Source: Rosa chinensis
Lineage: Eukaryota; Streptophyta; Magnoliopsida; Rosales; Rosaceae
Assembly (NCBI RefSeq): GCF_002994745.2
Contig: NC_037088.1
Coordinates: forward strand, 191,001 to 255,000
Direction of reading: 5' to 3'
Length of the DNA: 64,000 bases
Shown here: positions 55,841 to 64,000 of the stretch, piece by piece
How the letters are laid out: the number at the start of each line of letters is the position of its first letter
Position numbering within the stretch: position 1 is the stretch's first letter
The notes under the pieces: model-generated
The model's input: the letters and a program-made list of their open reading frames with translations, nothing else
Told to the model about the DNA's origin: nothing
Database searches by the model: none
Made by a program: the position numbers and the translations under genes

Positions 55841-58589
55841 TGTCACGCCCCGAATTTTGAATAACAAATTCAAATCCGAAACATGAATAATAATTATTAT
55901 AAATAACGTTCTGAAATTTTTCCTCAGAACAAACACATCTCACACTATTCAATATTACAAAACCCAAATCCTCAAGTTACTTATTACAACACACTCTCAC
56001 TAAATTAAATTGCAATGCTCAAAAGAGCATAACACACCTCACGATACAATATTGTACAACAAATAAATCACTCTAAACCGCACGATCACCACCCTGGTTC
56101 TTCTGTCCTGCAGGATTGTCCGCTACACCGTTTGAATAGTGTACCGGGATTGTAACAACACAAAACCCTGTAAGCTTTTGACAGCTTGTATGAGTAAATT
56201 TAAGGATTGCACAAATTTAAGTAACAAATTCAACTCAAGTATTTCTTAGCATAATTAATCGAAGTGCACAACGTCACTTCAAGCATCAATCAACTCACAT
56301 CTCACAATGACCACCACAACACAACTCTACACATTCTCTCTCCAATATACAAATGTATACTCATGGGCATACGATTCTTATTTTAATCCCCCATGCAGTA
56401 TATTATACTCCAGGGTATACGATAACTCACGTTATCCCCCTAGCAGTATAGTGTACTCAAGGGCATACGATAACTCAAGGTTATCCCCCAAGCAGTACAA
56501 AGGCAGACAGACTAGAGCTCTAACTGAATCGTAACTTGTCACCTTGGCCAAGGTTCAATCTTACGATAATACTTGCCTCAATCATCAACACGATAAACAC
56601 ACTCAACTCCAACTTTTAATTCATCTATACGACTCAACTCTCGCACTTTATACGACTCAACTCTCGTACTCTACTCAATTACTCTATATCATAATTAAAT
56701 ATATGATAAATCATACCATCGAAAGAGTAATGCTCGAAATGATAAAACAATCAATCGAATCATACTTCACCCAATGTCACACCATCCAACATTTATTCCA
56801 CATAAATATCTATATACAAAATCATTCCCTCAGGAATGATCACTGATACCCACTATAGTTCACATGCATTAAAACAAAAATTTAATTTATAATTAAATTC
56901 ATTTTACTTACCTATGGACCGTAGTTGAACAAGTCCATATAATTTAAAACAAATATTTATTTTCATAAAACAATTTCCACAATTTCACAATTAAATACAA
57001 TCACCGAATTTCTGTTCGTAAATGAACCATGTGCGATTTGCTCACCTCGATATTCCCGCTGCGTCTTCAATTTAACACAATTCACAACCGACTTGCTCAC
57101 CCAAGTAAAAACCGTCAATCACCTAATCAAATGTGACTTGAATTTAGCCAATAATTCCAAAACATACTTAAACGAAAATTCAACGGTCGGATTCTAAATT
57201 ATATGAAAATCCGACGGACGGATTCTCACGAATCGCCTCCTGAATCACTGTTTTGCAATTATACGAAGATCCAACGGTCGGATCTTCGCCCATGACCACG
57301 CAAAGTCACTGGGACAGTCATACGATCAACATATCAAAACTACAAGTCCATCAGACGGTCCTAACTTCACAGATCACAAATTGAACGGTCGAAATCGATC
57401 GAACGTAAAAAATTCATAACTAAATCATACGATATCAAAAAAATGCGTATAATATATCGACAAGATCGTATTGAAATGTAGAATCTAAAAATGCACAGAA
57501 ACTATATTTTTGACCCCGGAGGTGGCCGGAAAGGGCCGCCGTAGTTAGTGGCAAAGTCGCCACCGACCACCACCAATGGTGTCGAGGCCGGGCTGTTCTT
57601 CTTCACCTTAACATGCTGATCATTTTTCATAACTAGCTCAAGGTCGTAACATAACGGGAAGAGGTTGAAAATTACCGAAAACTGTCGCGGGTGGCCGAAA
57701 TTTTTCCAGAATCTAGTAGGTGCTCCGATCGACGTAAAAAGGTCCACCACTCGGCTCGATCCCTTCGTGAAACTTGTTCAGATCCTCAATCTGAGTTCAC
57801 CAGTTCAAGAAACACAAGAAATGATGGCCGGTAGTATGAGGTATCGGGATCGAAAGTTGGTTTTCGATCTAGATAAAGGCAAGCTCCGACGAACGTGAAA
57901 ACAATCTACCCAGGTCAGGTCCTTCTTGGTGCTTGATCAAGAAGTTAAGGCGAGTTCAGGGAGCTAAGGATCTTGAGTTTTGGTGTCCGGAGCTAGGAGA
58001 AAACTGGCATTGACCGTTTTTGGTTTCAAAGTTTGCAGCTCCGATCTACCGGATTTGAGGCCGGTCCGGTGGAAAAGGTCACGTCCAGCAGCTAGATGAG
58101 GTCGATGCGAGGTTGTGGAGCCCTTGGGAGCGACTTGGCGTGGCCGGACGGTGGCGCTGCAGGTGGAGGAAGAATGCCCAGAAAGAAAAGAAAAACCACG
58201 GGGGAGAGGAGAGAGAAGAGAGAAGTCGGGGAAGAAAATAGAATTAAAAGAAATTTTTGGGATTTATGAAAAATTCCAGAAATTTCTCATATTTATAGAA
58301 AAAAAATCTCAATTTCAAATAATTGACATAAATTCATACGAACTCCGAATATTGCGTTCCACATATGCACGAGATCGTATCGACAAGCTCTACGACTTTC
58401 ATGAAGGGAATTTTCCTAAATTCCAGTATAAAAAGTCGATTTTTTGTAAACCCTAAACAACGTTCGTTTTTGAAATAAAATCGTTCGAATTAATTCTACA
58501 ACTTCTCCAAGCTTCGTACTCGCTCGCAAGACCGCGAAAACATTACTAAAAATCCATAGAATTTAATTTGGATTTTTCGGGGTATTACA
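55841..58589 (-). repeat. complete 3' LTR of the truncated element
   Basis: Plus orientation: begins TGTCACGCCCCGAATTTTG, ends GGGGTATTACA; 2.75 kb. The remnant LTR at 62390 reads TATCAATCCCC at the same point, so its end has changed at CpG-type positions. Open frames inside the LTR are short and unlikely to be genes. Confidence 0.8.
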
Positions 58590-58605
58590 ATCTACCTTCC
58601 TTAAA

Positions 58606-59530
58606 GAAATTTCGTCCCGAAATTTAAACGCACTACCAAAAAGAAATTAGGTACAGCCAACCTGACAATTGAATCTCCCCCATTACCAAAATTGCAACAA
58701 TTTTGCAAAACTATGACTTATGCACAGACTACACAAGAGTCTAAAATCCTGTTATCACAACTGTATATGTAACACGTCATTGATAATGCAACTTTAGCAC
58801 TATGAAAATTTGGAAACTAAACCTGCCATTTCAACTCAAATCAATAATACAACATTCCTTCACAATCATCATTTCACAGAATCACAACAAGTTCTCCATG
58901 CATCAAAACCACACAGAAACTCAATCATAATAGTAATGAATCATGTATCACTACTCAACAAGCATCTTATCATCTCATGACACAATCACGATAAGGTGTA
59001 GCCTCGACCAACCCACACAATCTCCTCAGCCAGGAGGCATACATCACATAACCAACCACCCACAACCACACCAGAACAAGAAATCACAGGCAAAAGTTTA
59101 ACTACAACATTAGCCAAAACTCAAACACACAAAGCAATGTGTAGAAAAACAATGCTTCACTAAAACAAGAATTTAAAAAAAAAGAAGTTAAACACCTCCA
59201 CAACGTCTTCTTATGCATTATGAGCCACTTGGGCCATCTTGTGGGCTCTGGGAGGGTCCACTAGCACGCGTTCACTCCCAGTGATGATGGCTTGGGCTTG
59301 CTCAATCCTTGGGTTAGGCACTAGGGCTGGCAATTTGGGCCGAAGAAACCGATCCAGCCACATTTCGAACCGGCCCGAACCAATTTGGGCCGAAAACTCA
59401 ACCCACCGACTTTCGGCTCGGCTCAGCCATACCGTTTGGCTGCCTTCAGCTCGGCTACAGTATGAAGTTTTACCTACCATCGATATACCGCACTGACCGT
59501 ATATACGTCTACATACCGAAGTATATACAA
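58606..59530. other. non-coding internal region of the truncated element
   Basis: A/C-rich with no gene. The stretch at about 59120-59195 resembles 61210-61290 (both have the blocks AACACACA...GTGTAGAAAAACAA or GCGTGGAAAAACAA, then TTAAACACCTCC or CTAAACACTTCC), giving a direct repeat on the two sides of the WUS-like segment. A GGCTGGCAATTTGGGCCG-rich stretch lies at 59325-59460. Confidence 0.45.
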
Positions 59531-59535
59531 AACCA

Positions 59536-59760
59536 TAAAACTTTGTATGAGGCAAGGTTCGAACTCCAGACCTCAAACACAAAGGCTTTGCTCCCAACCA
59601 CCGAAGTAGAGCTGCTCTCATTAATATATGTACACATGTTATATTTATTATGTCATAAGTGAACATAATTAAAATAAAAGGGAGGTAAGGTTCGAACCTC
59701 AGACCTCATGTACAAGAGCTTCGCTCTCAACCACTCAAGCACAAGCTGTTCTCGTTGTTA
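59536..59760 (-). repeat. two SINE/tRNA-like copies
   Basis: On the minus strand, a box-B-like GGTTCGAACC (59698-59688) follows a box-A-like GAGTGGTTGAGAGCGAAGC (about 59738-59719). A diverged second copy has AGTTCGAACC near 59565-59556 and GGTTGGGAGCAAAGCC upstream. They are about 140 bp apart and lack full tRNA structure. Confidence 0.4.
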
Positions 59761-60238
59761 TCCAGACAAATCTTTTATTTATATCAACTGTTTCCACAAT
59801 CTGACCCAAGAAATACCCAAAACTATTTCAGCAATCCGACCCATATAATACACCAAAACTGTTTCAACAAAGGGCCTCCACCCACAGCTACAGTTGAGGG
59901 CATTGATCCAAGACATGCCCTTGCACGGTCCACATGCCACGACTTGTCTTTTCCGTGATTTATGGAGATTAGGTTTGCTTTCGGCTGAGCTTGTCTGTCA
60001 CAGCTCCTCGAGATTCCTTTGGTTCCCTCACGCGCTCCCCACTCGTTCTTTTCCGGGATTTACTCTGCTTTTCTGACACTTACTTTTGACTCTTCACATG
60101 CCTAATCTTCCTCCCCATTACAGATCCAATTTTCTAACCCCAAAACCATTTCATCAACTCCATTCTTCCTAACAGCAATCTTCTTAATCACTCATCATCA
60201 CCGTTCTTCAATTCTCGTATTCTCTCAACCCATCACCA

Positions 60239-60406
60239 ATCGAACTACAAACCCGGCAACCAATGGAACCACAAACCCAGAAATCAATGGAACCACAAAC
60301 CCAGCAACTAATGGAACTACAACTCCAACAACCAAGGGAACTACAAATCCAGCAACTAATGGAACTACGACTCCAGCAACCAAGGGAACTACAAACACAG
60401 CAATCA
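60239..60406 (+). repeat. 24-bp minisatellite in the WUS-like pseudogene
   Basis: About seven units related to GGAACTACAAACCCAGCAAC in register. In frame they give six eight-residue repeats of the type ME(P/L)Q(T/L)QQ(S/L/P). The intact copy at 3092 has a single unit (MEPQNQHP), so the expansion is specific to this copy. Confidence 0.85.
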
Positions 60407-60967
60407 ACCGAGGATGGAGGAAGCAACAAAGCAGCTGGGAGTAGTGCTAACATGAATTGCAGACAGAGAAGTACCAGGTGGCTTCCTACTACAGATCAGA
60501 TAAGAATCCTCAAGGAGCTTTACGATAACAAGGGAGTTAAGTCCCCAACTGTAGAGCAGGTCCGGAGGATCACTCTCTAGCAGAAATGGTACAGACAGAT
60601 CGAGAACAAGAACGTCTTTGATTGGTTCCAGAACTAAAGGGCTCGGGAGAAGCTGAAGAAGAAGAAGCTCACTTCGGATGTTCAAGTGCCCAAGCAAAGA
60701 TCAGGGCTTGTTGGTGGATCCATTAATCTAAAATTTGGGTCAACTAGTTCTATTTTCATGGAACAGCGCGGTGAAGATCACCAGGAGATTAAAACCCTTC
60801 CACTGTTTCCCATGCACGGTGAGGACCTCTCTGACAACATAAAGACTACTTCCGAGGGAGGTAGCGGCTATGGCTACTACTCCGGTGGCTCGGGCGACTA
60901 CCACGGTGGCTCTCACATTTCCCTTGAGCTCAGCCTCAACCCTTCCAGAGCTGTTGACTTGGCTTAG
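60263..60967 (+). pseudogene. WUSCHEL-like pseudogene, intronless
   Basis: Aligned by eye to the gene at 3092: [46 protein letters not shown] and LELSLNPSRAVDLA are all present. Two in-frame stops lie in the homeodomain: TAG at 60578-60580 and TAA at 60635-60637, where the intact copy has CAG/CAA-type Gln codons. Both fit C-to-T changes. The N-terminus has an eight-residue repeat expansion. There is no intron in either copy. The upstream TATA box is lost. It lies inside the internal region of the truncated LTR element, in antisense to it. Confidence 0.9.
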
Positions 60968-61045
60968 TATAGTGTAGTCTTCTTCTTTTTTTTTCTTTTT
61001 TTGAAAAAAAAAAGGCTGAAATTAATAAGACTGAATGAATGTAGT

Positions 61046-61140
61046 TTTTTTTTTTTTAAACCAACAATGGCACCAAGGATTGAACCTTGGTCTCCCATTG
61101 TTCTTTCAAAACCTTAGCCAACTCTACTGTACACGTCTAA
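61046..61140 (-). mobile_element. SINE-like copy with an oligo-A tail
   Basis: On the minus strand: box-A-like AGAGTTGGCTAAGG, box-B-like GGTTCAATCC, and a run of 12-13 A at the end (plus-strand T run 61046-61058). The order and tail fit a tRNA-derived SINE that landed just downstream of the WUS-like pseudogene. Confidence 0.5.
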
Positions 61141-62374
61141 CAAAAAGATGTATCACCAACCATCATTCTCAAAACGCATCAATAAATCAAGTCACACAGA
61201 GGTCTAGCTAGCTGAGCCAAACCAAACACACACAAAATTGCGTGGAAAAACAAAGCGTCGCTAGAATCAAGGATTAATAAAGCTAAACACTTCCCATTCA
61301 GAAACATCTAAAGGGTGCCACCTGTCCAATGAGTACCAAGATTAACACCTCTTACACTTGTGATCCTCAGAACTCGAGTAATTGATGTCACTCACTAATA
61401 TATCCTTCACTAGGCAGGAAGGTACATGCTCCAGAAGAGTCCCACAAAATCCTTCCAAATCATTATTGATAATTCCTTATCCTTAGTATCAAATCCCATC
61501 ATCGTCATGCTTCGCCCTAAAGAAAGGACATAACTATATTCTTCTTCTTCTCCGCGTTAGTACAGACCGTCATGTCTTGGTAGGTATCCATAATCTCGAT
61601 CCATGGATTGTCAATCGAGTAATTTGTACCATACAAGTGTCCACTGTTCCTACTCTAGTGACCTCCTTTGTCAGCCTAGATAGTTGAGTAATATCAACTG
61701 CTTCAGCAATAACCCAAAACAAGTTGTACTACCTCATCCACAAGATTGAACTCCTCCTGCACGGAACCCATGCTTTTACTCATAACTCCTTCTAAAAATT
61801 CATCGCCTGTGTACATAGAATCACCACACAACCTTCTTAATCTATACTAAGAATTCAATCTCACACAAGGTCAGCATAGCTGCCTCGGAGTCACTTTAAA
61901 CACATATCACATGCCAATTACCAAAACCCCACTAAGACATCTCGTTACAAAACAAGATATCTAACCCTTGGTACGTACATTCCATCCAAAAACATATGTA
62001 AATCCCCCTTAAAAAGGCAAAATTACTATCGAGTAATACTTATATCCACATTAGATATGTGCATAGGTCAACACCATTCCTTCAACCACACACTTCAACA
62101 AACGAAAGAAACTCATTTCCATAAACAATCCTCACCGACTCACCGGAGTTAAATCCGGAGGTTCCCATTCCTCGAAGATTGCAACTTGCGGAAACTAAAC
62201 TTATTCTAATACGAACCTACAAGACAACTCTACCGTCTTACGGACTTCCCTGACTAGACCCCACACTATGACATACCCAATGATTATACCAGTACCGAAG
62301 AGCATATGATGGGGATCTGCTACAGACAGGCCATCACTCGGGGGGTACTGATTATCACCAAATATGTACCTTAC
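61141..62374. other. non-coding internal region of the truncated element
   Basis: No reading frame of note on either strand and no retroelement domain. Composition is C/A-rich on the plus strand, as in the rest of the internal region. Confidence 0.45.
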
Positions 62375-62479
62375 GCTCTGATACCAAACTATCAATCCCC
62401 GAATTTTGAATAACAAATTCAAATCCGAAACATGAATAATAATTATTACAACTAACGTTCTGAAATTTTTCCTCAGAAT

Positions 62480-63470
62480 GAAGGTTTCCTTGTTGTTGAC
62501 ATATTCTGTTATGGGCGTGAGAGTTAAACTAATATTAGATTCCTGGTTGCCTTTATCTGATATGGTTATAATTGTATGGTCATAGCTGGATTAGTCGGAT
62601 CGTTCCTTTGCTATGTGATGTGAGTTATTTCATGTAGTGCATATATTGGCTGAAAGGAGACTGTTTAGTTATCTTGGTTTCATGGTGTTGATTTGCATTT
62701 TCTGTTACAACTTTTCTGTTATTTTTCTGGATTAAACTTTTAAGGGTAGTGTTCTCAAGCTAGTGTAGCGAGAACCATCTTATCCGACCAGAGAAGTATG
62801 AGTTTGTGTTTGTTAGACTGACCCAAAGTCAATTATGGAATAATGAGATTTATAACTTTAAATGGCAATCATTTATGCTTCTTAGACTTGAAATATCACT
62901 TTTCTCAGTGAATGAACTAGAGCTCTTTGCTTATTCTATGGTGGATGTCACAGGACATCTTATATGCTTCTCATTGATTAATTGGTTTAAAGGTGCTGTC
63001 CAAATCAATGCTTATATTCTTAATCTAGCGAGTATTTACAAAATTTGATTTGATAACTGTGCCCGGTGTATCTTTTTGTGTTGTTATTGATTATTTATGC
63101 CATGCTAAAGCCCTCCTCGGAGGCGGCATACCGGTTTGGCGATTCGTAGTGGAAAATGAGGTTACTTAACTAAGGATAAGGCTACTTAACGGGAGAGAAT
63201 CAACTAATGCGGTGATTTTTTTTTTTTTTTTTGAAATTTGGGGTTATTTGATCAGATTTTTGCATGATCTTCTGACAGAGTGGGTGACACATGGGGATTG
63301 TTGATAGGGGTGGTGTGTGCGGAAACGTCGCTGCCCAGCCATTGTCGCTTCATCATAAATGCTGCATTTATGAGCGCGTTAGTTTTACTGAGGCGAAGTC
63401 TCGGTTAGTGGGGGTGCGTGTCGTGATCTTGAGGGGTGATCATTTAACGGCAACGGTCGTGATTTGTCGC
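62480..63470. other. non-coding, possible remainder of an RBX1 intron
   Basis: T-rich and intron-like. The missing RBX1 RING exon was looked for on the plus strand and not seen. A poly-T tract lies at 63219-63232. Confidence 0.4.
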
Positions 63471-63477
63471 AAGAGTT

Positions 63478-63660
63478 TGTATTTAAGGGGGAAACGAAGT
63501 CGAGTTTCCCCCAGTTTGCCACTTCATTTCCCCCAGTTTGCCCTGTGTATTCGTCTTCTTCGCCGAGTGAGAGAGAACCAGAGAGAAAGGATATGGAAAT
63601 ATCGTTGATCGAGTGGAGGAAAGAAGGAGGAAAAGAATTTAGAGGGGAGCGAAGGTAATC
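63478..63660 (+). promoter_or_regulatory. possible core promoter and first leader exon of a gene running off the window
   Basis: A TATTTAA box (about 63479-63485) is followed by a twice-repeated TTTCCCCCAGTTTGCC and a GAGAGAGAACCAGAGAGA leader. A possible donor, AAG/GTAATC, lies at about 63655-63660. The sequence after it is T/G-rich and intron-like to 64000. The product is unknown. Confidence 0.3.
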
Positions 63661-64000
63661 GAACTCATTTCGTGGTTGGTCTGCTTTGTCACTCTTAGGT
63701 GTTTGCTTCAGCGAATTTGAGGTATGTTCCTGCTGCCTCTTTGATTGTGTTCTTGTTTTGGTCTATTCGTGTTGTAAATGCATGCGTTTCATATGTATCC
63801 TAGAGATATGCATGTGGTTTTGTGTTTGAGGGTCTGAAGACATCTGGGTTTTTGAGATGTTGGTGGGTTTTGTGTTTTCTGGGGTTTTTTGTTTTTTGTA
63901 TGAACGACTGTTCTTGGATGAGTTCTTGTGGTTAATGGTATAGGGTAGGTTTAGATCTAACGTGACTGCTAACTTCTAGGTTTAGAGTGTTTGTGGGGCA

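Larger units (their letters stand above)
55841..62479 (-). mobile_element. truncated LTR retrotransposon 3' of the RBX1 exons
   Basis: On the minus strand: a 3' LTR (58589-55841); a polypurine tract just above it (near 58605-58590); an internal region; a primer binding site TGGTATCAGAGC (62386-62375); and a 90-bp remnant of the 5' LTR (62479-62390) matching the end of the complete LTR. The rest of the 5' LTR is deleted. No gag or pol frame is recognised in the 3.8-kb internal region, so it is a large non-coding derivative. It instead holds SINE-like sequences and a WUS-like pseudogene. Confidence 0.75.

Noticed and set aside
56044..57900. Host gene inside the LTR at 55841-58589
   Set aside because: The frames are short, lack family motifs and lie entirely inside an LTR.
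59680..59760. tRNA gene on the minus strand
   Set aside because: The GGTTCGAACC box is perfect but stem pairing fails and a diverged copy lies beside it, so it is SINE-derived.

Overview
The window is nuclear DNA from a flowering plant, a eudicot and most likely Rosaceae. The evidence is split genes with GT-AG introns, plant-type genes (WUSCHEL-class homeobox, phospholipase D, ataxin-10/MEE50-like, RBX1) and a dense layer of plant transposons (Tekay- and Tat-type Ty3/gypsy, Ty1/copia, CACTA, Helitron, SINE). The family assignment is inference. No bacterial, phage or CRISPR feature was seen.

Layout. 1-4470: 3' end of a spliced gene of probable plant-mobile-domain type, then an intact intronless WUS-like homeobox gene. 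4472-7170: minus-strand retroelement with one long ORF, a five-fold repeated primer-binding-site region and one LTR. 7171-9088 plus 19238-19640: a decayed Tat-type gypsy pol on the minus strand, split by a young 10.1-kb Tekay-type gypsy element (9089-19232). That element has near-identical LTRs, an intact pol ORF and a broken gag. 20415-31666: a CACTA-like element that has collected minus-strand fragments of at least five host genes (AAA ATPase, cullin-3, serine hydroxymethyltransferase, DGAT2-like, serine carboxypeptidase-like) and was itself invaded by a small gag-only copia element. 31670-35790: a decayed plus-strand Tat element interrupted by a lone LTR. 35790-38577: a glutaredoxin fragment, a G-run with a GA microsatellite, and a 245-bp tandem duplication. 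38578-41993: a 5'-truncated phospholipase D pseudogene with a solo LTR in one exon. 42566-44810: an apparently intact two-coding-exon ataxin-10-like gene on the minus strand. 45015-51947: two minus-strand non-autonomous Helitrons joined end to end; the first carries 81 bp of the neighbouring ataxin-10-like gene. 52230-54857: a SINE-like sequence and a possible hAT element. 54860-55707: the first three coding exons of RBX1. 55841-62479: a truncated minus-strand LTR element lying 3' of those exons; it contains a WUS-like pseudogene related to the copy at 3 kb. 62480-64000: mostly non-coding, ending in a possible promoter and leader of a gene that continues past the window.

Only the ataxin-10-like gene looks complete and ordinary. 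The WUS-like gene at 3 kb is open and could be expressed. Nearly everything else is mobile DNA or gene debris. Many disabling changes look like C-to-T (or G-to-A) transitions, as expected in methylated plant transposon DNA. Exon coordinates were read by eye from splice signals and protein-family similarity, not from alignments.
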